From Lactuca virosa (lineage: Eukaryota > Streptophyta > Magnoliopsida > Asterales > Asteraceae): a DNA stretch of 64,000 bases. Under the pieces are notes generated by a model, which was not told where the DNA came from, ran no database searches, and saw only the letters and a program-made list of their open reading frames with translations. Location: the NCBI GenBank assembly GCA_928212115.1, contig CAKMRJ010005745.1, positions 225,833,143 to 225,897,142 on the forward strand. Direction: 5' to 3'. Made by a program: the position numbers and the translations under genes. Shown here piece after piece: positions 21,644 through 33,144 of the stretch (its first letter is position 1; the number at the start of each line of letters is the position of its first letter).

Positions 21644-23383
21644 TCAAAGCATCTTAATGTTCCCACCCAACTGATTCTCCACTTCCTGTTTAAACTCCTT
21701 GAACTTTTCAAAGGTTTCTGACTTATGCTTGATTAAGTAGACATATCCATATCTACTAAAGTCATCAGTAAAAGTCACATAGAAGCGGTTAGCATCCCTT
21801 GTGGCGGTTCTGAAGGGTCCACACACATTAGTATGTATGAGATCCAACAAACCCTTACCCCTAGCACAAGAACCAGTGAAGACTGACTCTTCCATTTTCC
21901 CAAGCAAACAACATTTACAACCGTCATCTGACTTTAGGTCAAATGACTCCAAGACTCCATCCATTTGGAGTTGGCCTATGCGTTTCTTGCTTACATGTCC
22001 AAGACGACAATGCCATAATGATGCTTTATCCAAGCTAGTGGAAGAATCGATACACAATACATTATTTCCTAGGTTATCAACAACCGACACAGTTTCATAC
22101 ACACCATCACAAGGTAATACTTTAAAATAAAGAACATTATTAAAGAAAGCATTAATACCACCACACTCATTATCAAACGAAAAGGTAAACCCTTGTTTGT
22201 ACAAACCATGAAAGGAAATAATATTCCTCGTCATTTCAGACGAGTAACAACATTTATCCAAATCTAATGTAAACCCACTACTTAGCAACAAAGAGTAAAC
22301 TCCAATCTTGGTGACAGGTGAAGCTTTCCTATTCCCCATGATTAAGTTTATCTTCCCATGCTCCACATTCTCACTTCTTCTTAGTCCCTGCAAATCAGAA
22401 CATATGTGAATACCAAGACCTGTATCAAGGACCCAAGAATTATAATGGGGTGAGTTATTAGACAATATAGTGTATATACCTGCATGGTTGGGTTTTACTT
22501 TCCCATCCTTAACATCTTGCAGGTACTTCGGGTAGTTTCTCTTCCAGTGCGACTTTTCATGGCAATAGAAGCATTCAGCCGCTTTAGGGTTGGCAGAAGG
22601 AGTGATGAAACCTTTCTTGGTTCCACTTGAAGAGGAGCCATCAAGGGACTTTCCCTTGGTACCCTTTGAAGGGCTCTTCCTCTTCTTCCCTTTACCTTGC
22701 CCGATTGCCAAGACAGAGGCCGCGGTAGGAGTACGAGTAGTAACAACCAATTTACTTTTAAGACCACTTTCTGCGGTCTTCAAAAGTCTTTGAAGTTTGC
22801 TGAGTGTAACTTCCTCCTTGTTCATGTGGTATGTCATTCGGAATTGATCATAACAAGAAGGTAAGGAGTGAAAAATGATGTCAATTGCCAACTCCTCGGG
22901 GAAGTTCACATTCAATTTCAGCAAATGGTTCACATACCTTTGCATTTTCTGCATGTGGCCCATGATGGGTTCACCATCCTTCATCCGGGTTGTTAACATG
23001 GAGGAGATGATTTCATACCGCTCTTGACGAGCACTCTGATGGTAGCGGTCCATCAAGTCCTGGTGCATCTCAAAAGGGTAATAGTCCTCATAGGACTTTT
23101 GGAGCTCGGCTGTCATCATGGCCAACATGATACATGCCACTTTGGTGCCATCTCTCTCATGTGCCTGGTATTCAGCGATCTCCTCAGGAGTAACAGACAA
23201 CTCATCAAGTTACTTAAGCTCCTTGTCGAGGACATATTCTTTGTCCTCATACCGAGTGACCATCCTGATGTTCCTGATCCAATCCATAAAGTTGGATCCA
23301 TCAAAGACGACTCTCCCACAAAGGATCATGAGAGTGAAGGAGCCGGTAGGGTTTGAGCCAGAAGCAGCATTGTTAGAAGACAT
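21644..23383 (-). pseudogene. C1 Gag, protease and integrase N-terminal part
   Basis: Starts MSSNNAASGSNPTGSF at 23383, directly after a CTTTCTTTTTCAG tract. Gag of the UBN2/DUF4219 type: LCGRVVFDGSNFMDWIRNI, YYPFEMHQDLMDRYHQSARQ, LPSCYDQFRMTYHMNKEE. A TAA at 23210-23212 interrupts Gag; the next 518 codons are open. The zinc knuckle C-FYC-HEKSH-WKRN-Y has Tyr for the last Cys. Protease WVLDTGLGIHICSDL has the DTG triad. Integrase zinc region LWHCRLGHVSKKRI and first Asp in FYVTFTDDFSRYGYVYL follow. The stop at 21644 replaces Arg of the RSDRGGEY motif. Confidence 0.92.
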
Positions 23384-23761
23384 CTGAAAAAGAAAGAAGG
23401 ACAAGTTTAGATTAAATATAAAGATAGTCCTTAATAAGACACCCAGATGTAATATTAAGGCTAGGACCCAATACAATATTTTATAACTTAGAAGAGGGTT
23501 TCCGTAATCCAAGCTATAAAATATTTGAAGGTAGGTGAATGATGATTCACCAATTTCCACTATGAAAAACGAAATGTATTATTAGGTTTTAATTGGTTTT
23601 GAAACTCCTAGATTCTTTGAGATTCATGGAACTTTTCAATGGCCTTTTCAATCTCGAGTGTGTCCTTCAAGTTTTGTGACTGGGATGCCGAGGATCACAA
23701 AACAAGGTGTGAAGTAACCATGTAAGTTACTTGGCACTCTTAATGTTTATCACTCAATCGA

Positions 23762-23870
23762 TGTGCCGGTTAACCACACGCGCTCCACCGATCTATGATA
23801 AACCTTAAGCCACCCTTTGCCTACCTTGTTAAGTCTAGGTTAGTGTGCCGATTAACCACACACGCTCCAC
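23762..23870 (-). repeat. Twin leader motif, C1
   Basis: Two copies of sense GGAGCGTGTGTGGTTAA(T/C)CGGCACA, about 90 bp apart. Also in C2 (41730-41842) and C5 (63362-63470). Confidence 0.8.
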
Positions 23871-24169
23871 TAACGACTTAAACAAAGTGCAAAGTGTAAT
23901 TTCATGGGTTAACACCTTATTCACATTTTCCAAAAGTAACTAAGATTGGGAATTTATAAAAACATTTAGTTACTTTATAACCTTCAGACTTTTAATGAGG
24001 ATTAAAGTCATTGTCCTACCCGTTCGGCTAACGACCGTCCACTAGTTAAGGAAGCGGTGGGTGGGAATGGACACCCATTAAGCTGCCATTTTATAGGCAA
24101 CAACCTTATACCCACCTTATAGACCGGCTTCGTGAATGAGGCCTACTAACGGTAAAACGATTTGTTCTT

Positions 24170-24173
<4 letters not shown>

Positions 24174-24233
<60 letters not shown>
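24174..24233. repeat. TA microsatellite, C1 leader
   Basis: About 30 TA units. C2 and C5 have an array at the homologous place. Confidence 0.95.
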
Positions 24234-24237
<4 letters not shown>

Positions 24238-24773
24238 AACTTATAATATTATAAAGTGTAAGGGTTTAACTTTTAAAATTCTAGGGGTTGGAACTAAAGT
24301 TTTTAAAGTGACTTTACATGTTCCAAAACTTGAGGGAAAGTTTTGTAACTTTCAAAACTTTTCATCTTTCATAACTTATGAGTTAATGGTTTATTAGAAT
24401 GAGAGACTTTTCATTTTATGTAACCTATGTGTTTATTAATGGACTTTAAAAGAAAGACTTTTGGTAATCCATAACTTGAGGACAAATTATGGAGTCCATT
24501 AAAACACATAAAGATCAAGAATTAAACTACCAAGCAAGTTGCAAATAATTCATATGATCTTCTAAACTCATAAGTGTATGAACATTCATATCAACAATTT
24601 CAATAATCATAAATAAACCATACAAAACTTGAAATTTTGATAATAGCCATTGAAAATGGATTAGCATAACCATTACACCATCTAAAACAAGTTTTATAAG
24701 ACTAAAACAGTATAGGGTAATGTTTCTAGTCCATTTCCAGCAGCACAACTCGAAAATCTGCATTCAGGGGCTC

Positions 24774-24862
24774 CTACTCGTCGATTGCAAGAACCTACTC
24801 AACGAGTAGGATGAATTAACACATGGACTCGTCGAGTCCCCCATGGACTCGGCGAGTTCATG
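24774..24862. repeat. ACTCG-CGAGT palindromes, C1 leader
   Basis: Includes GGACTCGTCGAGTCC and GGACTCGGCGAGTTC, plus two weaker copies, just downstream (in sense) of the PBS. The same motif fills T3's LTR. Confidence 0.8.
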
Positions 24863-24928
24863 CCATAGAATGCAGAAAACTTGAGTTTTTTCAACAATTT
24901 GCATAAAGTATCAAGAAAACAAGCCTAG

Positions 24929-24940
24929 GCTCTGATACCA
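24929..24940 (-). other. C1 primer-binding site, initiator Met tRNA
   Basis: Sense TGGTATCAGAGC one base from the 5' LTR. Confidence 0.92.
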
Positions 24941-24941
24941 C

Positions 24942-25711
24942 TGAAGGGTTTTGACCATTCTAACACTCCTATGGTGTACATGCAACCCTAGAAACCTTGG
25001 ATCTATTTTTTACTAAGATACATGCAAATTTGATTTCCAAGTTTCTTAACCTATCTAGCATAGCGTGGGGAACTTGAATCATAAAGTTAGTAAGAAAACA
25101 TACCTTTCTTGTTGCTTGGATTCCTTGAGAACCTTGTGAGCCTAGCACCTCAAGTGTGATGCCTCAAATCTCTCACACAACACCACAACACTTGGAATAA
25201 CCTTGAGAGAAGACACTTATCACTCAAAATCGGCTAGCCCTCTAGTTCTCTTCTTTTTGTGTGTAGTCCGATTTTGCTAGTCATGGGGTCCTTATATAGT
25301 TGTGTCACAAGTAGGGTTACTCCATGTAAACCCTAATGTGCATGGATTTTCATATTCCATGATTCATGGGTTTATAACCTCCATGGACTATCCATTAAGC
25401 ACCTTATGGGTTTTAGCCCAAGTCATATAAACCATGGATCATTAGCCCACTATACAAGAATGGATGATTTACACAATCAGCCCCATATATTTAATTAGTC
25501 AACTTTTGATCACTTAATTAATTCTTTCATCAATACTAATTAAATAATATTATTAATATATTAGAACTTATAATATATTAATAAACCTTAAGTGTCCTTT
25601 ATCTCATTTAGTTTATCCAAGTGTTGTAATGTCATGCAACCCAAATGGACCATGCCAACCGGGTCAAGTACATCTCAGATATAGTTATGAACTTAGACAT
25701 CTAATCCAACA
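24942..25711 (-). mobile_element. C1 5' LTR, 770 bp
   Basis: Sense TGTTGGATTAGATGTC at 25711 to CCCTTCA at 24942. TATATAAGG at 25290-25298 and a strong splice-donor match AAAG|GTATGT with GT at 25103-25102, about 185 nt after the TATA box. Paired with the acceptor at the gag ATG this predicts a 1720-nt leader intron (23384-25103) containing the PBS. Confidence 0.93.
25098..25103 (-). promoter_or_regulatory. Splice-donor-like GTATGT, C1 5' LTR
   Basis: Sense AAGAAAG|GTATGTTTTC. Equivalent sites: 28999 (solo LTR), 39614 (C2), 57148 (sC2), 57635 (C5). Confidence 0.5.
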
Positions 25712-25716
25712 AAAAC

Positions 25717-26251
25717 TCCCATCAAGACTCCATTTTTATGATTCTAAAGGACCAAGGGACCTCAGATCTATCATTCACAGCTTCTGGAGTTGCTTAACTC
25801 ACAAATGGACCAATGGACTCAAGAATCTTTGCAAGATGAGTATGATGCAGGATCTTGAAGCACCAACTCATTCCAAGCTTGTTTAACCACCTATTCTTCT
25901 TGGAATGAACAGTAAAAGGGCCACAAAAGCACTTTTTAAAACTCAAAATGGTCTCACAAGTTTCTCTAGAGTGTAAGGACGTTCTAAGGCTGTGGAGGCT
26001 CTCTAGGGTTTAGTCCAAGGGACTTAAGGTCACTTAAATAGGCCTCATGTCCGAAAATTAGGGTTTTGGACCCCTGGCACGTACGCCCAACGTACTGCTA
26101 GTACCCCCAGCGTACGTCCAGATCCTCCGCGACCAGCCGTGCATAGTACGCTAAGCGTACACTTAAGTACGCTCAACGTACTTAAAGGACCAATTATTCT
26201 AAAATGTAAATTCTTGAGGGTTTCAAGTCATACCAGATTTAGGGTGTTCCA
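25717..26251 (-). mobile_element. T2 5' LTR, second part (right of C1)
   Basis: Continues T2's LTR from tcccatcaagactcc to its sense 5' end at 26251. The donor-like site of the left LTR is missing here because of a small deletion near 25810. CCTATTTAAG near 26030; palindromes at 26078-26182. Right flank AATGT (26252-26256) is half of T2's TSD; the left half is outside the window. Confidence 0.9.
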
Positions 26252-26799
26252 AATGTAGAAGGCAATCCATGGAGGATCCTAATTGATGCTGAAGTTTCTA
26301 TCTCGGGTAATAGTAGTGAGGAAATGAAAAGAGATTTAGGGAAGATGGGAAGGAAAAACGTTGTTGGTCCAGACCAAATTCCCATTAGGGTTTGGAAATG
26401 TCTTGGAGAAGAAGGAGTTAAGTTGTTGATGAACTTATTCAACATTATCTTAAAGACTACCAAGATGTTGGAAGAGTGGAGATCAAGTACTTTGATCCCA
26501 ATATATAAGAACAAAGGTGATTATTAAAACTATAGGTACTATAAAGGTCTTCAGTTCCTTAGTCATACCATGATATAATGGGAGAGAGTTTTGGAGACTA
26601 GGTTGTGTAGCATCATACTTATTAAATAAAACAAATTTAGTTTCATGCCTAGGAGGCCAGCTACCGAGGCGATCTATCTCTTTAGAAAGATTATGGAGAA
26701 AAAGAGATCACTATATGGTGTTTATCGACCTTGAAAAGGCTTATGATAGTGTCAACTGTGAGGCGATAGGGAGATCCTTAAAAGTTAGAGGATTCATAA

Positions 26800-26871
<72 letters not shown>

Positions 26872-27225
26872 CTATTAAAGATATGTATTTCCCGTGTATG
26901 ACATGTGTTCAAACCCTATTGGTGACACAAAGTCATTTCCAGTTGTAGTCAGACTCCGTCAAGGTTTGACATTGAGCATGTATATTTTCACACGGATTAT
27001 GGATGAGATGTATCATGAGATCTAGGGTGACGTGCCTTGGAGTATGCTTTTTTGCTGACAATAGTATATAGGCAGCTAAGTCTAGGATTGATTTGAATGT
27101 TAGGTTAGACTCTTGGAGGGCGACATTAGAAGAGAAAGGGCTAAGGATCAATAATGTTAAAACTGAATATTCATGGTGCAATCTTAGTGGTGAGTCAAAT
27201 GATGAAGGGGTGGATGTAAGTATAT
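26252..27225 (+). pseudogene. LINE (RTE-like) reverse transcriptase fragment
   Basis: Non-LTR RT. Visible blocks: GRKNVVGPDQIPIRVWKCLG and WRSSTLIPIYKNKGDY (26324-26527), HTM-WERVLETRL and MPRRPATEAIYLFRK (about 26565-26700), MVFIDLEKAYDSV (26715-26753), IKDMYFPCMTCVQT with a GDTKSFPV-like block (26871-26945), MDEMYHEI (about 27000) and LRINNVKTEYSWCNLSG (about 27140-27190). Frames change several times and a TA array splits the domain. The FADD-type catalytic motif is degraded (FCxQ). No endonuclease half. T2 is inserted at its left end, so this is one of the oldest layers. Confidence 0.88.
26802..26871. repeat. TA microsatellite inside LINE RT
   Basis: About 35 TA units between KVRGFIR and IKDMY, where the RT family has no such spacer. 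Confidence 0.95.
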
Positions 27226-27239
27226 GATGTCACCTATCA

Positions 27240-28031
27240 TATTAAAGGATGATTATTAAAGTGTAGGACAACTTCAAAAGTCTTGTACGACAAGAAGGTC
27301 TCATTTATAAGGAAAGTAGACATATATTTAAAGCTCTTCCCATTTGGACTTTCTTCACATGGCAAGTTTGAATTTTCCTCCTGATATTCTTTACACGAAT
27401 CAATAAATCGGCCAATACATATTAAAATTCCAAGTTACAGTTTTAGACCTTGAAGTATTAAGAACATGTCACTTTTTGAAGGCATAATTTCCACATTCTT
27501 CACCTTGACTTCAAAAGAGGTAGAATGAAATGTAACATGCTTAACCATCAGATAACAGATCAAATAGCTCATTAAATCCAAAAATTGCATCTGAAACTAC
27601 GATCACAATATAAAGAAAATTGATTCCACAAAATAAAATACTTCCTTCACCAATACCCTATCTGGATCAGTTGCAATAAGAAACACCCATTGAGTCTAAA
27701 GATAACTTAAACTTCTCTATTGGAAGATTTTTAGTGAACAAAGCATATATCTTCCACAATTGCTTCTATAATCTCCATATACTCTGCCTCATTAGAGGAC
27801 GAAAGCAATTGTTGATTGTAACTGGTTTTCCAAGTAATATCACAACAATTTAATGTAAACACACACTCATACAATTACAAAAAGATCCATCAACACTATA
27901 GTATGGTACACATGTCATCTAAGCCATATCAATCTCAATAGTGGGACTCAAAGCGGATGATAGCTTGTAATGAAACTGCAAAAAGAGTGTTGATAGGTAT
28001 TTCTTGATGTATATTGAAGAACCTTAGGAGT

Positions 28032-28034
<3 letters not shown>
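27240..28034 (-). pseudogene. C3 copia RNase H part (downstream half of a split gene)
   Basis: Minus-strand copia remnants: HYKLSSALSPTIEIDMA followed by MTCVPYYSVDGSF near 27860-27975 (family: KLS..SPTTEEE..YM..VPYASAVGS), then CDITWKTSYNQQLLSSS and NEAEYMEIIEAIVEDICFV (27745-27850), the RNase H block. Several stops and shifts. The upstream RT half is at 50259-51490, beyond T4, and the two fit end to end across the TA array. 27240-27700 holds only weak copia-like traces. Confidence 0.75.

Positions 28035-28095
<61 letters not shown>
28035..28095. repeat. TA microsatellite, left half, T4 insertion site
   Basis: About 30 TA units. T4 starts immediately after, and the matching TA array resumes after T4 at 50199-50258. 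Confidence 0.95.
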
Positions 28096-28098
<3 letters not shown>

Positions 28099-28378
28099 AA
28101 CGACCAAAAAATCAAGAGTAAAAATTTCATTTGTCATTATAGTCAACACAAATGTTACTTCATCCAATCATTCAAAAACATTGCTTAATTAAAAAATTTG
28201 TCAGAGTTACGTCCCAAAATCACATAATGCGGAAAACACGGGTGTGAGCGCTGCGATCAAGACGGGCCCTTCCTTTTCAAACTGATGATACCTAAAACCA
28301 TAAACAAAATTGTAAGCACGAAGCTTAGTGAGTTCCCCAGAGCATACCTTACATAATCCACGTAATCACATAAACTAT

Positions 28379-29166
28379 TGTTGGATTAGGTGTCTAAGCC
28401 CATAACTATTATTGGTATGTATTCAACCCGAGAGTAGCATGGTCCATTTGGGTTGCATATCCTCAGGACAATTTGTTAGGATGGACTTTTGAGAGAAGAG
28501 ATTATAGATGATTTATTAATATATTATAAGTTCTAATATATTAATATGAAGTCCTATGTTTTAATTAATATTGATCAAGAATTAATTTGGAATTAATTTA
28601 GTGATCAAAAGAGACTAATTAAAACTATGGGGACTAATTATGGTAATTAGTTATATGTATATGTGTTGGCCTTATGATCCATGTTGGACCAAGTTTATGT
28701 ATGGATACATAAAGAGTTGGGCCACATGAACCATGGATCATAAAACCCATGGATATGGGTTTGGGTTATATTCATGACCCTAGAAATCCCACATATAAAT
28801 AGATACTTCATTGCCCAAAATCGCCTTTTTGTATCTTCTTGGAGTTCATGGAGTTCATGAAGGTTTTAGAGTGCATGGAGATTCTCTCTCAAGTCCTACC
28901 TTTGTCCTTGATGTGTTGTGACTTCATTTGAGGCTTCCACACTATTGGGGCTAAGTTCTTAAGGCCAAATACATCAAGACTTCCAGCCACACAAAAAGGT
29001 ATGTTATACTATCTAGTATTTTATGTAGTTTGTATGACAATTGCATGCTAGTTATAGGTTCAATACCTTGGAAACCATTTGCATGTATAATTAGTGAAAA
29101 CATAGATCCAAGGTATTTAGGGTTGTATGTGCACCATAGGATGTTGTATTATACCAAAACCCAACA
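28379..29166 (+). mobile_element. Solo LTR of the C1/C2 copia family, 788 bp
   Basis: TGTTGGATTAGGTGTC to CCAAAACCCAACA, with perfect TSD ACTAT (28374-28378 and 29167-29171). T4's other LTR shows the unoccupied site (tcacataaatcatatcaatc near 47880). TATAAATAG at 28794-28802 and the donor-like AAAAAG|GTATGT at 28999. A second-generation insertion inside T4's LTR. Confidence 0.96.
28794..28802 (+). promoter_or_regulatory. TATA box, solo copia LTR
   Basis: TATAAATAG, 416 nt into the LTR, matching C1's TATA position (424 nt). Confidence 0.55.
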
Positions 29167-29204
29167 ACTATATCAATCACATAAGCCATGCGTATAAATA
29201 TATA

Positions 29205-29510
29205 AGAATGTCGTGGGCTCCCCCAGGGTCTTATTCCAGGATGTCGTGGGCTCCCCCAAGGTATTACACCTATGTACCATGGGCTCCCCCATGGTCTTTA
29301 CCAGGAATGCCATGGGCTCCCCCACATGATCTGATATCCAACTGTCATGGGCTCCCGTATGGTCTATACCTGGAATGCCATGGGCTCCCCCACATGGTCT
29401 AATATCCAAGTGTCATGGGCTCCCACATGGTCTTTACCTGGAATGCCTTGGGCTCCCCTACATGGTCTGATATCCAAGTGTCACGGGCTCCCCCTGGGGT
29501 CTTCCATGCA
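29205..29510. repeat. LTR minisatellite, T4 left LTR
   Basis: Eight or nine units of about 33-36 bp around atgggctcccccacatggtc. Homologous to the arrays in T2 and T4's right LTR. Confidence 0.85.
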
Positions 29511-30411
29511 AGTATAATAGAGACAACTTGCATACCACATAACACATAATCAACTAGCATACCGCGTGTCACATAATTGCTAGCATGCCAAATAACACAT
29601 AATCAACTAGCATATGGTATATCACATAATGGCTAGCATACCACATAACACATAATGGGCCGGCCTTGGTGCCTTCGACCCATTGTTATGGCGAGGAGAC
29701 TCACCTCGAATGCTGAAACTCCTTGCAAGAAATCCTTAGTTGCTGGCCTGTCAACTCTTCGAGCTGTCAATATCAAAATATCGGCCAATTAGTAATTGGG
29801 TCCCAAACCATGATCCATAATCCATACTTGGGGGTAAATTGACCATTTTACCTCTGGCCTAACAAGATTCATAACTAAGGCCCAAGCCAAAAAAAAAAAC
29901 AATCAAGCCCAAAACTCCAAAATCCATAAAAGTCCACTAATGGCCCAATTTTCCAAATTGGGCCCTACTCCTCAAATGGGCCTTCCTTTTAAGCCACAAA
30001 ACATTCTTAGCTTTAAGCCCTATCATAATGGCCCAAGAGTCTTCCTTATGCTAATGGGTCCGAAATCCATGTCCAAATCTATTAATGGGCCACTTGGCCC
30101 AATAAGGCCTAACCAAAACAACCATGGCCCAAAACATATAAATCGGACCACTAACCCAAAATATGACCAGGCCCAAAAATGAATAAGTCCCAAAGGGATT
30201 ACAAGCCCACACAAAGCCCAAAACCCAACTTGAGTGCGTACGCCCTGCGTACCCCTCCTGTACGCTCACCGTACTATCCCTTCAAGCAGTACACATTACG
30301 TACATGAATTTACGCACGACGTACAAGCAGGATGTGCACATTTGACCATTAAGTGCTTAATACTTGGGATTTCAACGTCCAACTTTAGATCTGAGACCGT
30401 TAAGACGTCCT

Positions 30412-30440
30412 AAGGCATAAAGTTGTCAACTTTATGCCTT
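30412..30440. repeat. LTR hairpin, T4 left LTR
   Basis: AAGGCATAAAGTTG and CAACTTTATGCCTT around a T; see the same hairpin at 7801-7829. Confidence 0.85.
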
Positions 30441-30983
30441 TGCATGCTCCATATGCTCCCAACAACACTTTATAACCCATTAAGACCTTTCCAAGGGTCT
30501 TAACTCATGCATGAGATCAAAACACCCATCAAGACTACATTTTTATGGTACTAATGAACCAAGGGACCTCAGATCTACTCTTCATCAGCTCTTGAGTTGA
30601 TCAAACTCCCAAGAGATGATTCATGAGCACAAAAGAGGACAATATAGCAAACACTAACTCAATCTAATAAATAAGAAGGCAAGATCAAGATTTTATACCT
30701 CCAAAAGTTCCTCAAGTTGAACTAGATGCAGGATCTTGAAGCCCAATGCCACCCCAAGCTTGCTTACTAACTTCTTCTTCTTGAATAAGCTCCAAAATGG
30801 CCACCAACACACTTCTATGCTCCAAAATGACACTCTCAAAGGAAAGCTGAGGTAAAAGGACGAAATAAGGCTCTAGAGGCTTATTAGGGTTTAGTCCCAA
30901 TGACTTAAGGATGTTTAAATAGGTTTCAAGTCTGGATTTTAGGTTTTCAGTCTGACCCTCGTACGCCCCGTGTACCTTCTCGT

Positions 30984-33068
30984 TAACCAGGATGGGATTT
31001 TGGTAGACCCAGCCAAAATCGAGCCAGTCATGCAGTGGGAGGTGTCGAGATCTCCTTCACACATAAGGAGTTTTCTAGGATTAGCAGGGCACTATCGGAG
31101 ATTCATTCAGGATTTCTCCAAGATTGCAGTACCCCTCACTCGTCTGACGTGGAAGGGGGTGGATTTCCGGTGGGGCCCTAAGCAGCAGAAGGCGTTTGAG
31201 ACCCTCCGACTGCGTTTGTGCGAGGCTCCAGTTTTGACTCTCCCGAAGGGAGTTGAGGAGCTTGTGGTGTTCTGTGATGCATCCATCACAGGTTTAGGGG
31301 CGGTCCTCATGCAGAGAGGACGAGTGATTGCCTACGCATCGCGGCAGCTGAAGCCGCATGAGACGAGATACCCTACGCATGATCTAGAGTTGGGGGCGGT
31401 GGTATTCGCTCTCAAGATTTGGAGGCATTACCTATATGGGGTCCGTTGTACCATATAAACGGATCACAAGAGCTTAAGACATATCATGGATCAACCGAAC
31501 TTGAACATGAGGCAGCGTAGGTGGCTGGATGTAGTCAAGTACTATGATTGCGAGATCCTTTACCATCACGGTAAAGCGAATGTGGTGGCGGACGCCTTGA
31601 GCCGCAAGTGAGCTGGGTCTTCCACCCCAGCGATATGTATGAGGATAGCGATGGATTCTCCGCTTGTGAGTTTGATCAGAGATGCTCAGGTCGAGGGCAT
31701 GCGACCAAAGAACTGGAAGTTGGAGAGGATCTGGGGTGAGAACGCCCGGTTTGTGCAGGATAGGCGGGGATTATTGACCTGATGCGGTCGGGTATGGGTT
31801 CCGATGTCTGGTGAGGTCAGACAGAAAGTCATGGAGGAGGCTCATAAGTCTCACTTCTCTATTCACCCGGGGGCCAACAAGATGTACAGAGACCTGAGTT
31901 TGAGGTACCGGTGGCCATATATGAAGCGAGAGATCGCTTGGTACGTCGAGAGGTGCTTGACCTGTAGGATGTTCAAGGCCGAGCATCAGAGGCCGCATGG
32001 TATGCTGCAGCCCCTGGAGATTCCCATGTGGAAATGGGAACATATCACGATGGATTCCATTACCAAGCTGCCGAGGACGGCGAAGGGGTTTGATGCTATA
32101 TGGGTCATCGTGGATCGATTGACCAAGAGTTCCCATTTCTTGGCTATAAGGGAGAGTTCTTTGGCCGAGAAGTTGGCCGATGTGTATGTTCGCGAGATCG
32201 TCGCTCGCCATGGGGTTCCGGTCTCTATTGTTTCCGACCGAGATGTTAGATTTACCTCCCGTTTCTGGCAGAAGTTCCACGAGGAACTAGGCATGCGGCT
32301 GCATTTTAGCACAACATTTCATCCGCAGACAGACGGTCAGAGCGAGCGGACCATTCAAACCCTCGAGGATATGTTGAGGGCGTGTGTCATCGACTTCGGT
32401 GAGAGCTAGGATTCCCACCTACCCCTTCCAGAGCTTACCTACAACAACAACTATCATTCCAGACTACCGAGAAGATTCAGCAGATCAGGCATATGGTGAT
32501 GGGGCAGACAAAGGTAGTCTTGCAGACTACCGAGAAGATTCAGCAGATCAGGCAGCGGTTGTAGACCGCTCAGAGTCGGCAGAAGAGTTACACCGACAGG
32601 CGCCGATCTGAGTTTGAGTTCCAGGTCGGTGACATGGTACTCCTGAAGGTCTCGCCCTGGAAGGGTGTGATCCGCTTCAGGAAGAGGGGGAAATTGGGTC
32701 CCCGATATATTAGGCCATTAAGGAACGTTGCCAGGGTTGGCAAGGTGGCATATAGGTTAGAGCTACCGACGGAGCTCAGTCGGATCCACAGCACCTTTCA
32801 CGTTTTGCATTTGCGGAAGTGCATTCTGGATGAGGAGGCAGTAGTATCATTGGATGACATTCAGGCCGATGAATGCCTGAATTATGTTGAGAGGCATGTG
32901 GCCATTCTGGAGAGGAAGGTGAAAGTTCTGCGGAACAAAGAGATACCTTTGGTCAAGGTATAGTGGGAGCACCAAAGAGGGTCCGAGTGGATGTGGAAGC
33001 CGGAGGCGGAAATGCGGGAGCACTATCCAGGGTTGTTCACCGCAGCAGACTTCGAGGGCGAAGTCTAG
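30984..33068 (+). pseudogene. T3 RNase H and integrase, broken
   Basis: Reads NQDGILVDPAKIEPVMQWEV, LGLAGHYRRFIQDFSKIAVP, RNase H LVVFCDASITGLGAVLMQRG, a stop at 31456-31458, TDHKSLRHIMDQPNLNM and KANVVADALSRK. Integrase: FSIHPGANKMYRDL and CLTCRMFKAEH (zinc), FDAIWVIVDRLTKS, VSIVSDRDVRFTSRFW, QTDGQSERTIQTLEDML (all three acidic residues kept). After a stop at 32407-32409 a small deletion with a copied 30-bp block disrupts the core end. Then LKVSPWKGVIRFRKRGKLG, LNYVERHVAILERKV and a chromodomain-like GSEWMWKPEAEMREHYP, ending TAG at 33066-33068. Tekay/Del-like chromovirus by this tail. Non-functional. Confidence 0.9.
32461..32553 (+). repeat. 30-bp direct repeat in T3 integrase
   Basis: The block beginning agactaccgagaagattc occurs exactly at 32461-32490 and 32524-32553. 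The second is the native copy (QTTEKIQQIRQ); the first fills a deletion of about 25 codons. Confidence 0.85.
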
Positions 33069-33071
33069 TTC

Positions 33072-33085
33072 AAGCGGGGGAGAAT
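33072..33085 (+). other. T3 polypurine tract
   Basis: AAGCGGGGGAGAAT directly before the LTR TG at 33086. Confidence 0.8.
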
Positions 33086-33144
33086 TGTAACGACCCGACT
33101 CTCAGGTGATAATTTTATGGCTTTAATTTTCATAATTTCAAGGT

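Larger units (their letters stand above)
23384..24928 (-). other. C1 leader
   Basis: Long leader from PBS to gag. In sense order: ACTCG-CGAGT palindromes (24774-24862), a TA array (24174-24233), a block with CGTTAGTAGGCCTCATTCAC, twin GTGTGGTTAA motifs (23762-23870) and a pyrimidine tract ending CAG at the gag ATG. The same order holds in C2 and, for the last three parts, in C5. No coding potential beyond short chance ORFs. Confidence 0.75.
15015..25711 (-). mobile_element. C1, full-length Ty1/copia element inserted in T2 LTR
   Basis: Two LTRs (15015-15795 and 24942-25711) with matching TG...CA ends, flanked by a perfect 5-bp duplication AAAAC (15010-15014 and 25712-25716). T2's left LTR shows the empty site ccaaaactccc near 7890. 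Internal order in sense: PBS, long leader, gag, protease, integrase, RT, RNase H, polypurine tract. sA2 interrupts pol at 17329-20028. Without it the element is about 8 kb. Pol has several stops, so it is inactive. Confidence 0.95.

Noticed and set aside
26754..26948. ORF with a long Ile-Tyr run
   Set aside because: Translation of a TA microsatellite; only the MVFIDLEKAYDSV start is real LINE sequence.
27948..28130. 60-codon ORF with Ile-Tyr run
   Set aside because: TA array translation crossing the C3/T4 boundary.
29173..29409. ORFs on both strands over repeats
   Set aside because: Same LTR minisatellite in T4.
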